Source of the DNA: Oscheius sp. JU75
Taxonomy: Eukaryota; Nematoda; Chromadorea; Rhabditida; Rhabditidae
NCBI GenBank assembly: GCA_037178855.1
Contig: JASJZC010000005.1
Location: 7,874,001 to 7,938,000, forward strand
Direction of reading: 5' to 3'
Length of the DNA: 64,000 nt
Position 1 is the stretch's first letter. The number at the start of each line of letters is the position of its first letter. A model generated the notes under the pieces. It was given only the letters and a program-made list of their open reading frames with translations, searched no databases and had not been told where the DNA came from. A program made the translations under genes and the position numbers. Positions 1 to 11,268 of the stretch are shown here, piece after piece.

Positions 1-230
1 GTGAAAGAAAACTGACGGGTCATAAATTATTCCACGGTGAGAGATGCAGAAACAAGAAGTGTGACCGGTTGATTGGGAAAGGTGTGATACTGAAACAATC
101 GACAATGGTTTTCGAGATCAGTAGAGATGGGGGGAGGTTAACCGTTTAGTTTAGAGTTTTCTAACATGACGAGGCGGGTAGGGGCAAAAAGGCCATTCGA
201 AAAGTATACAGGCTAATTCCAATTTTTCAG

Positions 231-1342
231 AGTGAACATGCTCTACCATCTGGCCTTCTCTAAAGCTGCTGGAACTTTCCACTGTCTTGTGAACAACATT
301 GGTGACGGTGCCCAGGCTGTAAAAGTTGAGAACGGAACTCAGCAGATCAGTCAAGTCATGGCCAATCACTTCGGTATGGAGAACATCGAGCTTAGCAAGG
401 CTGTCGATGAGATCATCTTTGACGAAGAAACTGGCATCACCACCGTTCACGCATACAGTACCCTTTCTGGAGAGAAGGATTGCGTAAGACTGCTATCCAA
501 ACTCCACTAAAAATCATTTTTAGTACGACTTTTTCACGTGCAAAAAGGTCATCCTGGCGATTCCTCCCAACCAGTGTAATGCGATCGCCTTCAAGCCGGA
601 CGTTCCTCTGATCAAGGGTCGTCTCTTTGAGGCCTGTCCGGTCGGCAACTTCATAAAGTTTCTCATTACCTACGAAACAGCCTTCTGGAGGAAAGACGGG
701 TATTCTGGAGAGATCATCAGTACGGGAAGGACAGCCAACCCGGGAGAGGTCTTGCCTCTTCTGGAAGTCTACGACGCCTGTAATCCAAAGGGTGTCCCAG
801 CTTTGGTCGGATTCATCGGAGAAGAGTTCACCGACATCACTCCAGAGGAGAGACAGGAAGCTATCCTGGCTGACTTGGAACGTTTCTTCGGCAAGCGAGT
901 CAGGACAGAGATGGTGGACTTCACCGAGAAGCTCTGGGTTCACGAGCCATTCAACGGTGGTTGTCCTACAGTAGCTGTGACTCCAGGAAACATGGACGCC
1001 TGGACGACAATTCGTCAACCACATCTTAGTGTACATTTTGCCGGAACTGAGACGGCTCTCGAATGGATGGGCTACATGTCCGGTGCTGTAGAGAGCGGTC
1101 TTCGGGCTGCCAACGAGGTTCTATTCGCAATGGACATGAAGCATCTAGTCAGCAGGAAACATCTGGTTCGTGAACTTCTATAATCTAATTAAAAAAATTA
1201 TTTCCAGAATGGAAGTATTTATGAGGACGACTACCAAGCCCCGCAGATGCCCAATGCCAACGTTGCCTACGAGGATATGAAGGGTCTGTCCCTGACTGAA
1301 GTCAATGAGGAAGCTTTCGAACTGCTCAAATCCAAACTGTGA
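231..1342 (+). CDS. Flavin-containing amine oxidase, 3' part (5' end outside window)
   Basis: C-terminal part of an FAD-dependent amine oxidase (monoamine/polyamine oxidase family), which oxidatively deaminates amines. Visible exons start after TTTTTCAG at 231, after AAAAAG near 549, and after TTTCCAG at 1208. The middle exon carries the family signature HFAGTETALEWMGYMSGAVE, where the FAD-binding C-terminal segment lies, and upstream VILAIPPNQC typical of the substrate-domain strand. The last exon (1208-1342) encodes 44 residues ending ELLKSKL and a TGA stop. The first exons, including the N-terminal GxGxxG dinucleotide-binding motif, would lie left of the window. The donor of the middle exon (around 1102-1164) is uncertain. 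The last exon is duplicated at 3029-3163. Family assignment is strong; substrate is unknown. Confidence 0.88.
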
Positions 1343-1477
1343 TCCTTTTGTACAGCTTTTGTTTCGTTAGTTTCATCGTGCTCTTGGTCCTAAAGAAATA
1401 CCTCTTTTTCTCAAGAAATATCTCAAGAAAAAAAAGAAAAAAAATCGTTTCATAGCTTTTTTGTTAACAGAAAACAT

Positions 1478-1895
1478 TCATTGCTCTCTTTGAAGATCTT
1501 GCATATTATCTCGAGCCAAGTGCTGTCGTTCTCTGTTTTCCTGAATCCGGCGTATTTCTGCTAACAAACGCTGTTCTTCTCGATCAAGCTCAGCTAACCT
1601 TTCGTCTACATCGTCAATTTCTAATTGAACTTGCAAACGATCATCCTGTTACTGCAATTTTAAACTTGTTTGATAAATTTACCATCTGGACGACGTTTTG
1701 GGCCACTTTTTCTGGTTCTTCATACCCGCGATGGAGGCTACCACGTAAACACTTCCTACTCCGTATAATAACAGCGCAACAAGCACATAAGAAAACACAA
1801 ACAACAAAAACTTAAAAAAAGGTTAGTCTTCTGTTTCACTTACAACCGGCAGAAAAAACAATCAGCGAAATTCCAATCCACGCAGGAAACAACAT
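1478..1895 (-). CDS. Small membrane-anchored coiled-coil protein, unknown function
   Basis: Three-exon gene on the minus strand: about 1844-1895, 1683-1810 and 1478-1645 (52+128+168 nt = 115 codons plus stop, in frame throughout). The protein starts MLFPAWIGISLIVFSAG, continues into a Cys-rich hydrophobic stretch (VVCVFLCACC) followed by basic RSRK, then a charged helix running from about residue 60 to the end with heptad-like Leu/Ile spacing (DERLAELDREEQRLLAEIRR). This fits a type III single-pass membrane protein with juxtamembrane cysteines that could be palmitoylated and a cytosolic coiled coil. I do not recognise a family. It lies antisense between the two copies of the amine-oxidase terminal exon. 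Confidence 0.66.
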
Positions 1896-1929
1896 TTCCT
1901 AGATCGAGGGAAAAGTTTAATCTAAAATA

Positions 1930-3000
1930 TGGTTTGTTCAAAAAAAAAGAATGACTACAGTGTCCTCGAGTTCCGCCAAGAACGTAGGCGCGGGATTTCA
2001 AATCGAGTTAACTTTAGCTCTTTTTGTCTTCAGTCTAGCATATACAAACGAAAGCTAAGGGGTAATACTACGGCAAGTGGCCCTGTTCGTTTAAACGAGT
2101 TTTCGCGCGCTTTTTCTTGGCGCATTTCTGGATTTCCTCCACGATTTTTTCCCCACTGGTCTTCATCATTTTTGTTGGAATCTTTTTCTTTTTCCAAATC
2201 TTTTTATGCTCCAGAATTTTCTTAGTCATTCTTCAAGCTGATCGAGCGAAGAAAGAATCCAATCTATTTTTCCACTTGCCTCAATTAAAAGTACTAATTT
2301 ACGACATTTTTCAAGTTAATCTGTATACCTTCTGGTGCTTACTCTATTTTTGCCTTGAAAGATTATTTTGGAAAGGAGAAAACGTCAGATCCCGGCAGAA
2401 AATGATGAAGAACAGCGGGGAATATCAAAATCGTGAAGAAAGTTCAGAAAACCGTCAAAAAGAAAAAGCGCGCGAAAATCCGTTTGAGTGAACACCTGCA
2501 GAAGTATTACCGAAAAAAAGTCAGGCTCGTCTTTGGTCCTCTTCTGTTTCTTTTGTATCTAAAACGTGGTTAATAGCAGCATTTATCGGAAGCAAGTAAA
2601 AAACTGCGATAATTAAAACTCGCTAAACTAGAATCCCCGTCCTCTCAGGAGTCCCACCACGTAAGCATTGAGGGACATTATAGCTAATTTTTTTTGAGCA
2701 AGCCATATACTGAAAAATGGTTGTGTCGGTTTCAGCAAGTGGTCGGACTACTGTGATAAAAATCCGTTATCACATTGCACAGCGTTAAACGTCGGCTTAG
2801 GCTTACCTTTATTTGCAGTTGTTTAACTTCTCTCTTGCCATTTGGTGGGCTTCTTCAATTTATTTTTTGGGACTAGGGTAATGCTTTGGTGAGCCATTGA
2901 TGCATGATCCACGTAAACAGGCGTACCAAGAAATAAAAATCAGCAGAGCAGAGTATAAAAAGCACTAGAACTGTAACAAAAAAAATCAATGCTTGATTCT
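1930..3000. other. Gene-free interval between amine-oxidase exon copies
   Basis: T-rich, low-complexity DNA. Short open frames on the plus strand (about 1929-2225 and 2117-2491) are dominated by Phe/Ile/Leu or Lys/Glu runs produced by the base composition; no splice-supported gene was found. Confidence 0.4.
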
Positions 3001-3028
3001 ATAAGCTAATTAAAATAATTATTTTCAG

Positions 3029-3163
3029 AATGGAAGTATTTACGAGGCCGACTACCAAGCCCCGCAGATGCCCAATGCCAACGTTGCCTACGAGGACATA
3101 AAGGGTTTGTCCCTCACGGAAGTCAATGAGGAAGCTTTCAAACTGCTCAAATTCAAACTCTGA
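3029..3163 (+). pseudogene. Duplicated terminal exon of the amine oxidase
   Basis: A 135-nt copy of the exon at 1208-1342, with a matching ATTTTCAG acceptor and homologous intron sequence in front (CTAATTAAAA...). By direct comparison there are 10 substitutions: 6 silent and 4 replacing residues (D to A, M to I, E to K, S to F). The frame and stop are intact. It could be a dead exon copy or an alternative last exon used by skipping the first copy. The antisense gene at 1478-1895 lies between the copies, so the duplicated block was separated by, or inserted around, that gene. Confidence 0.75.
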
Positions 3164-3766
3164 TTACTTTGTACCGCTCTCTGTTTGTGTACTTATATTG
3201 ATTGAGTAAACTTTATTTTTTTATTTCGGCTTGCAAATGTTCAACTTGGTTTCCCTGGTATATCTGTTGCAGTTCAAAGTATTTTACGGCAAACTGAACT
3301 GTTCTTCCATGGTACAAAGTGTAAAATTACCAGCATTTTGACACCAGAGCGACTTGAATAAATCCCCTTGAGGCGTTTGTGGAGCACCAACATCCCATTT
3401 TCATCACGTTTTTCAAGCTAAGCGTATGCTAAAAGTTTCAAATAACAGGTAACTTTCAAGCTTACATTCCGTAATTTTCTTTAGGTACGGGAAGGTAGAG
3501 GCCGGCACCAAGATACTACTAATACCTGACGTGGATAGACTAAAGTAGGTCCTCGAAGCAGTTGTGTTGTAGGAAAGAGACGGATTCGGTAAGTACTCTA
3601 ATGTTTTTTTAACTGGTGTTCGAGAAATTAAATACAGCCGATGTCTGAACATTTGTAAAAAAAATTTGCAAATCAGCAAACAGGACACAATCTCGGACAC
3701 AATCTCCTCAAATGACGCCAAATTTGTAAGTTTTCAAGGGTATGCAATAAAGTCGAAGATTTATAG

Positions 3767-6700
3767 ATCAGCAACTTCATCTTCCAAAACCTGACTCCAA
3801 GCCTGGCAAATGGACAAACGGCTGGTGTCATTCTCGGCGGTGTTTCGGGAACTCAGTATCAAACTCCTCTCACCTCCATATATCCTGTGCTGTGCGATGA
3901 ATTAAATGATCTATACAGTACATTTCCTCTCCAACAGAACCTCCTTCAGCCGTACAGTCTGGCGAAGTATGGTTTATTATTCTGAAGATCAGACTATTTT
4001 TCAGATTTATGCAACGGATCGCGTCTGACTACGACGATTTCATGACCACCCCCTACTTGGAGATTGTGCTGTTCTCAGCCAGCACGTAAGTATTTTGGTC
4101 TTGAATGTTTACCGGGCACAGCGGTAAAATCAAGTTTCTGCCTTTTTTTCGGATATGTATCGTAAGGGCCCTACCAACCGTTAATGTAGAGTCTACTTGA
4201 ACTAACTGATCTCAAATTTCATTCTCCAGCTTGGCCCAGCGAAACCTTCCATTGTTTGGAAGTTGGGAATTTGGTACGAGCTTACACTGAAGTGAAGGCG
4301 TTCCCAGAAAAGGGGGTAGGCAACTGTGGAACGTGCACGCTCCCGTTACTTTGCAGGCTGTATGGAGGATGGGATAGAATCTCCCAACCCAGGTCGTGGA
4401 TCTTGGAGCGAGTGAGTTTTGCAACATGGGGACGCGCGTTGTCCATCTGCAGGATGACTTTCGACTTCAGCGGCCGTTTCTGACGAAGTGCAACGGCAAC
4501 CTTTTCAAGTTGCTGGCTATAAATGGCGGCCGTAAGGGTAGTTCCAGCATCCAGCAATTCCCAGTGCACCACTCCTTCGATATCCCAGAAAACACAGAGC
4601 ATAATCTACTTTTGATGGGTGTCGGGTTTCACATCAGGACTTGGTGTCTGCCCTGAACCCACCCATTGACGCTTCCTTCGGAAGTTTACATACATTATCC
4701 ACTTCTCATCCCCCGTCACAAGGCGTGGTAAAAAGGATTTCCTCTCATACCTGGACAGGAGAGATGGGCGACGGACATGCGCTGCCACTTCTGGGTGTCA
4801 CTCAGGTCATGCGGCAACCAAGTGCCCAGTTTTTTCATAAATCTCATTTGCTTCAAATGATGTTCCACTGCGGCATGACTGACAGACAATGCCTCTGCTA
4901 GCTCACGGGCAGTCTGCCGATTGTTCTCGTTCACGAGCTGCAGCAGCTTCGATTCATCGAAAGTCGTTGGTCGACCTGACCTTGGCTCGTCTTCGACGCT
5001 TTTGTCCCCAGTCCGAAAGCGATGGAACCACAACTGGCATACCCTCATAGACTTCGTCCCTTGGCCATAAACATCGTTGATATTAGCCGCCGTTTGGGCT
5101 CCATTCGTGCCTTTGAGGAACTCATTTAACATGACATGTCGCAGATGGTAAGGTGGCAGGTCATCGATAGTCCGGATCAAAACGAACAGAGAGTAGAGAA
5201 TAAGAAGAAAGGAAGTGATGTTTTGCATGGTGGTGGTAGAGGACTGAGTGAGCTACACGAGGTGCTATAACCAATAGCTCGGCCGTTGTCGTAAACAAGG
5301 AGAAGAACATGTTTACAAAAAGCGAAAAGACTTATTTACCAACCCAATATATGTTTCCAGCGACACCTCGGATATCCTGGCGGCAGCCAATGTCATCAAA
5401 ACCAATATGACGAACGTAAAGTTCACTGTTGTATCCATGTCCGCAAAGGCCACTTTCTGGGATGGCTTCCGTGCCTCACGTGTCATACCCATCTATCCGT
5501 GGGATCTCGGAGCCAACCAGCTGTCAACATCTTGCATAATACATTCTAGCTGTGGCTACACTAATGACAAAAGCTGTCAGTTGAAAAATGTTCATTTCAG
5601 AGCTATTTTACAGGTCAGGTAACAACAGCACCTCCCCCAACTGCGGACCCAAGTCAGAGTGATTCTTTTGGTCAGTATTCTAGTCCAATCCAATTGTTTC
5701 GTTTAAGATTGTCGCTGCAATCCGAGTACCTATGGTGCCGACATTGTTCTGATTTTCGATAACAGTCTTCTTACGGGAAATCTTCGACAATTCTTGGTTC
5801 CCTAAAGTTTTTATCAATGAAATATAGAAGTTTAGCTCCTACAAGCAGTTCAAGAGGCTCTGGCCGACTTTAACATTCAGGCGGATATCAATGGAACCAG
5901 TGGAAATGTGAGTGTCGCTTGGAGGGAGAATGCTCAAATGCTATGTTCATAGAAATAAACGCTGTTTAGGAGACAACGCGAATCGCAGTTGTCACCTACG
6001 CATCATCACATTTGAATGGCAATGTGTATGTTTCAAATCAAATAGTTCAATACAATCTAGGAGAGTTGAGTCTAGCAGCGTTTCAGAATCTGCAGACGAT
6101 TCAACGAAAGTATGATTACTATCGAACAGATAGTAATCCCCCTTATCCAGACGGGTAAAAAATCTTTCCGACAACGAAGGACGTATATTCAGAGCCCTTT
6201 CAGCCGCTTATGATATCCTCACATCCTCCCCCCGTTTTGGAAAAGTGCTTCCTGTAGTCATACACCTTACAGGCACTGATGAGTGAGCAGTTCGATGATT
6301 AGAGCAGATAGTTTTGTTCAGAGAGGATTACCATGACTATTATTATGGCTATATTTGGGACAGATCGTATCGATTGATAAACAACATCATAAACAAGGGA
6401 GGAGTTATTTTCACATATCGTAAGAACAAGTTTGTGTTCAAAATTTTGTGTTCTTTTAGAATTCTTCGGAGCTGGAGATCTGCCAACAGATGGATACTTC
6501 GATCAGCGAATTGCCGGGTCTAATTACATTAATGCATCTGCTTTATACGCGAAACAACGAACTGTCGACCCTCAGTTCATAAGGCGTGGACTTTGCCTCG
6601 GTAGTTACACTTTTGTCCTCCTTGTCTTTTACCTCGGTTCTACATTCATTTAAAAAAAATAGAAGCTTCAAAGAAAACAGTGCTCAGCACAGCTGTAGAG

Positions 6701-7247
6701 TCAGAAAACTTTGAGAAGTTGTTCTTTTTTCCAGCTGTGTGCAAATGCCCCCAAGGATACAAGGCAAAAGAGGTAGATAGTACCTACGGGACGCCAGTTG
6801 GTGGCTGTTTGATGGCTCAAACCCTTGCAAATTATCAGGTACGATCTTTTAACTGTAAATGTGAAAGTCAAAACAAGGCTGCCCAAAGCAGGTGTGCTAA
6901 GATCAACGACGGAATTATAGCTCCGACCAAGACAGCCGCCGACTCAGAGCAATGCCGTTCGATGATTAAAGACGGGAACTTTTACACTGGAATGATGTGG
7001 GACAGTCAGCAGCAGAAGTACATCTGGAGCGATGGAACACCGGTAAATCAGAACAGTTTGAAACGGATCTTGGACTCAGGTTGACGGAGATTACCAGCCC
7101 TGGTACAACAACATGACTCATCCCGCAGGGCAAGACTGCGTCATGGTGTACGGCACACACAACGAGCAATGGGTTCCAACATACTGCAAAAACGGTTATC
7201 CTTACATTTGCAAGACTCATCCGTGTGATAGTGCTACCAGATGTTGA
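3767..7247 (+). CDS. Secreted vWA-domain plus C-type lectin protein (5' end unresolved)
   Basis: Multi-exon gene of the nematode vWA/C-type lectin kind. First recognised exon begins after TTTATAG at 3767. Exons up to about 4086 and from 5359 encode an N-terminal module (VILGGVSGTQYQ; FWDGFRASRVIPIYPWDLG). Around 5960-6285 a vWA-like segment is seen (TRIAVVTYASSHLNG... VVIHLTGTDE). From about 6735 a C-type lectin domain starts (VCKCPQGYKAKEVDSTYG, with MMWDSQQQKYIWSDGTP and WVPTYCKNGYPYICK), ending RC and TGA at 7247. AATAAA follows about ten bases later. Short introns (for example 37 nt near 7044) separate the lectin exons. The intron at about 4087-5358 carries a mariner. I did not find a convincing start codon or signal peptide, so the gene may extend left. 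Function: likely secreted carbohydrate-binding/innate-defence protein, by family. Confidence 0.7.
4210..5346 (-). mobile_element. Decayed mariner (Tc1/mariner superfamily) inside an intron
   Basis: Minus-strand mariner-type transposase in pieces. The N-terminal part (4716-5228) has a paired HTH region (FLKGTNGAQTAANINDVYG; ELAEALSVSHAAVEHHL); the next frame (4606-4788) carries VTGDEKWIMY with the first catalytic Asp; the next (4282-4602) carries MDNARPHVA with the second. The third catalytic region, normally HPPYSPDLAPSD, reads HPPYSLQS, so the final Asp is lost. Several frame changes separate the parts. The element's 5' end is at about 5346 (TTATTTACCAACCCA, next to ATATAT, consistent with TA targeting); its other terminus is not recognisable. 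It sits within the host gene's intron and is surely inactive. Confidence 0.85.
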
Positions 7248-7557
7248 AGTAATTGGAATAAATCTGCCATTTTGTTTCTGTTAAATGGTACTGTGAGCGA
7301 TTTGTGCAGCAAGATTAAAACGACACCTCAGTATTTTCATGAAAAGATTTTTGATCCTGGGCAGAGACTGTGCTCTCTTATGATTTTATCCGTTTTTGTG
7401 CGTCACTCTGTGCTTCCTCTTGATGAAAAATCAAACTGACTCCTTTAGTTATTTCCCTGTGATTCTAAAATCTGGTAAAAATGCTTCACAAAGGCCAAGT
7501 GGGTAATTCCATTGTGTAGAGTTTGAACTGACGTAAAAAAAACTTTGAACTGAACCA

Positions 7558-8176
7558 GGCGTGGTAAAAAAAAATTTCTCTCATACCTGGACAGGAGAGA
7601 ATGGACGACGGGCGTGCGCTGCTACTTCTGTGTCACTAAGGTCATGCGGCAACCAAGTGCCCAGTATCTTCATAAATCTCAATTGCAAATGGTGTTCCAC
7701 TGCACCATGACTGACAGACAGTGCCTCTGCTAGTTCACGGGTAGTCTGCCGATTGTTCTCGTTCACGAGCTGCAGCAGCTTCGATTCATCAAAACTTGCT
7801 GGTCGACCTGACCTTGGCTCGTCTTCGACGCTTTTGTCTCCAGATCGAAAGCGATGAAACCACAACTGGCATACCCCCGTAGACGTCGTCCCTTGGCCAT
7901 AAACATCGTTGATATCAGCCGCCGTTTGGGCTCCATTCGTGCCTTTGAGGAACTCATGTCGCAGATCGTAGATTGGCAGGTCGTCAATAGTCCGGATCAA
8001 AACGAACAGAGAATAGAATAAGAGAATAAGAAGAAGGAAAGTGGTGTCTTGCATGGTGGTGGTAGAGGATTGAGTGAGCAACACGAGGTGCTATAACCAA
8101 TGGCTCGGCCGTTGTCGTAAACATGGAGAAGAACATGTTTACAAAAAGCGAAAAGACTTATTTACCAACCCACATC
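7558..8176 (-). mobile_element. Truncated second copy of the same mariner
   Basis: Closely similar to 4720-5346, in the same orientation: same HTH region, same start-side terminus (CTTATTTACCAACCCA at about 8161-8176). The catalytic half of the element is missing; similarity stops at GGCGTGGTAAAAA near 7558. Small indels relative to the first copy disturb the frame. At its right edge it abuts, without spacer, the remains of a chemoreceptor gene. Confidence 0.85.
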
Positions 8177-8962
8177 CTGAGATCAATGGTACCGGCCACA
8201 GACATGCCATTCAGGTTGTAATGAGGATGACGCGTCAGAAACGATCTCTTTGATGGCTTCTGGGTCATCCGAGGCAAGAGTGTCACCTAAACCCCTCTCG
8301 AAGAATCCATTGAACTTCACTCGCTACAGAGAAAACGCAAATTGTAACTGATTAGCACAGAGTTCCAGACGCGGGCGCAGTGTTGAATTTGATCGCCGTT
8401 GATGCCGGAAACCTTATTGTAACCAAAACGGAACTCTCGGTGAGTCAAGTGATCTGTCTTTTGCCTCAGAGATACTCGGAAAAGACTTACAAATTGAAAC
8501 AGCGACAGCAAGTAGAATAGTCCAATCACTAGCAGCACTCCCCAAGTTTAGGAGGCTGGTAGAGTAGAACGTAGTACCGAAAAAGAAATGACAAAAAGAT
8601 GGTTCAAATAGAACGGGCATAGAAGTGAAGCATTGACCTGCTACAATGGATAGAGTATTCAATTAGCAGGCCATCGAGTCCCTTTACACAGACCACTGGA
8701 AATGTAGGCTATGGTCCAGCCGCATGGGATGATTCTGTGGATTGTTTTCTAGCTAAAAATAAAGTTACCTAGTTTGTGTGAACAAAGCTGTGAGTCCTGC
8801 AGCGAAATCACTCGAGGAGCAACTGATAATCTGAACAGAGTAAGCTTTTATGGATTTTGGGCTTTTAAAAATTGGCAAAAATGCTGACAGGCCATTGACA
8901 ACCATTGCCATGGAATGCGTTACGAAATGGAGAACAACTGGACTGTATTCCGAGGTCTCCAT
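8177..8962 (-). pseudogene. Decayed str/srd-like serpentine chemoreceptor
   Basis: Reading on the minus strand from 8962, the pieces follow the order of a seven-transmembrane nematode chemoreceptor: TM1-TM2 (SPVVLHFVTHSMAMVVNG, KSPKSIKAYSVQIIS), an ECL1/TM3 piece (RIIPCGWTIAYISSGLCK), TM3 (SMLHFYAR), the family-typical FLFRYYVLLYQPP, TM5 (VLLVIGLFYLLSLFQF), a cytoplasmic ASDDPEAIKEIVSDASSS and NLNGMSVAGTIDLRMW. Frame changes and stops separate several of these (near 8670, 8610, 8220), so the gene is broken. Downstream exons (TM6-TM7) are missing; the sequence ends exactly at the truncated mariner. Assignment rests on motif order rather than on a complete protein. Confidence 0.68.
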
Positions 8963-9990
8963 TTCCTGGAAGTGAGCTTCATAGATCCTTGTTTTCGTCC
9001 AGAAGGCCCATTACTTTATTGTGCAACAAACACGCGTAATAGTAGTCATCAAAACAATGAGAAGAACTACAAAATGGATACGAGGTTTTTGTCCTACTCC
9101 CTTTTCAAATGATTAGGTCGCTGCAGCGTTCTGCGTCAGATCTTCTGGGCTGTCATTAACCCTCTGTATTTTAAACTTCCAAGATCTTTCTTGATTGAAA
9201 AATACTTTTCAAAACGTAAAGAACTGCATTGCTATTTTTTACGTTTACTTTGCAAAACGGTATATTTTGACTTAAAAAAAACGGAGGCATTCTTCCTGAA
9301 CATATACTCTGGACCCAATCAGTTTTCACAGAACAGAGTATGATTCTTTTAATAGATTAAACCCAATAACTTTCTTCAGCAGCACGCAATGTATGTGGAA
9401 TGTATATACGAGGCGTGGAAGTTTCCAACAAGTATGTAGCGTTTAAAACCTTTTGAACTAGAGACATGAGCGGAAGGTAGCAGACAGTTTTTGCCTTTAG
9501 ATTTCAACTAAACTATCGGACTTTTTTATTCACGGCACCACTGCGCTTTAGCAAAGAAAGAAAACCTCAATGTAGGATAACGTCCGACGCGGCAGCTGTT
9601 GTAGACTTATCCCGGTAAGATTTTTTCAAGCTTAACTCCATGATGAGCACGGGTAGTTATTATGCTGGATGTTTATAATGAGGTCCGACGCAGCAGCAGT
9701 TTTAGCTATGACCCTCGCTCATAAGGAGTACGCAGAAGACTTTTCAGGATTTTCAGTGAAGTAATCTGCTCTTTCGTTTTTGAAACTTTTTTTCAGGAAA
9801 GATGCGGGCTGTTGTAATGACCACCAACAACAATGTATGTAACTAGTATGAACCCAGTTGTGAATATATCGCCGGCTGTTACTGGTTTAACAAATTACAA
9901 ACAAACATTTATAATCTAGGCATCAATTGGTTACATCAGTAAAGTGTGATCCGTTTCTGTCGCTATTACAGTTTGGCTATGAAGCTTACA
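8963..9990. other. Intergenic, no gene seen
   Basis: About 1 kb with no splice-supported coding signal on either strand. An imperfect direct repeat (GTCCGACGCGGCAGC near 9582 and GTCCGACGCAGCAGC near 9682) is the only structure noted. Confidence 0.4.
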
Positions 9991-9996
9991 TCGAAG

Positions 9997-11210
9997 CTAC
10001 AGGGCAGTCACAGTAAAATGCCTGATTGGTGGAAGCTTCTTGCGTTTTGCAAAATTTCGATTACATAATATCTCCTGCAACTTACTGCACATCAAAAAAC
10101 GAGCTACTGCCTGTTTGTAGTCCTTGTGAGTCCAAATCATGGCAACTACCACACCAATATCGGATAAACTCATCAAGAGAAAGAAGATATGCGACATTCC
10201 AGGCAGTGCAATCCGAAGCGAGCAAAAGGTCAGTATACCGAAAGACGGAGTAGCAAACAGAGAATACTGGACGACAGTTTGAATGATCAACGACTTGACA
10301 AGAGTGCGATGCTGATCCATGGTTGCCGGAGAGGTGATGTGTTTACCCAGATGGAAAGATAGACGGTAGACAAGGATTCCCATGAAGATAGTGTTTACAG
10401 CTCCAAGACAGATGTAATATATCATAGCAATGAGAACGGAGTTCTCCACATCCCAAGCCATTATGAGTACGTTATCTGTCCACAAGTCTGCAAGTTGGTC
10501 GCAGACTTCTTTGAACACCTAAGCAGTCTATATACAGTCCTTAATTTGCACCTTAGCCCAGTCAGTGGGATAGATCTATCACTTAATCTATATACCTGAT
10601 ATCATCAGATACCACTGACCCTCACTGTACTCACCGAGCAAGACAATACTTTCATCTCAGTCTCATTGTGAGTTGTTGCCATGATAAAGTTGTAAGGAAG
10701 CGGAAAGATTCCATTGAAAAACGCCACACAAAAAATTATTAAATAATTCAGCCACTGCGGAAGAGGTAGTACAACATGATGACGGTAGAAAAAGAGGAAT
10801 TCCGTGCTCATCGCGACAGCTATAACTGTCTTTGTACTTAAAAAGAGGAGCACCTGTGCTCAAAGCCATTTGAACCTGGGTCTGTGGTCCTGCCGCTATA
10901 CCAAGACTGCTCAAAAAACCAAGCGGTGTCCCTCCACAAAGCGGATAAGCAATAATAGGAGTCGTTCCCACGGCCGAAAAAAGCATACAGACGTAGCTAC
11001 TGAAAACCACTGCATAAATTTATATAAGAGATCGAACATCGTCAAGTTCAGTGTTAATAACATCCTATACGTTTTGTGCATTCCAGTCCCTTTAACCCTG
11101 TGAATACAGAGCAAGCCTGTAATGAAGGTAAGAGTAGAAATGATGGCAATAACATGCTGGGACCAAAAATACCAGCGAGGATTCGGATCATACTTGGTTA
11201 GGAAGCTCAT
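9997..11210 (-). CDS. Serpentine chemoreceptor, srh/sri type, probably frameshifted
   Basis: Seven-transmembrane nematode chemoreceptor read from 11210 down. The first exon has MSFLTKYDPNPRWYFWSQH then TM1 and a TM2 start (MHKTYRMLLTLNLTMFDLLY). The next exon (about 11030-10663) has a TM3 region, then YRHHVVLPLPQWLNYLIIF (TM4). The last exon (about 10518-9997) has TM5 (AMIYYICLGAVNTIFMG), the subfamily-typical SPATMDQHRTLVKSLIIQT, TM6, TM7 and a basic tail. Near 10840 the reading frame must change by one base (QMALST to VLLFLSTKTV) with no plausible intron, so the gene is either a recent pseudogene or contains a sequencing error. Closest relative in the window is the damaged copy at 11269-12432. 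Confidence 0.7.
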
Positions 11211-11268
11211 ACAATGACAATGAGCAGGTGGAAAGAATTCTAATGGGTACAGGTGTTAGTTTTCAAAC

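Noticed and set aside
1929-2491. Plus-strand frames rich in Phe/Ile
   Set aside because: Typical of T-rich noncoding DNA; no acceptor/donor structure and no continuation.
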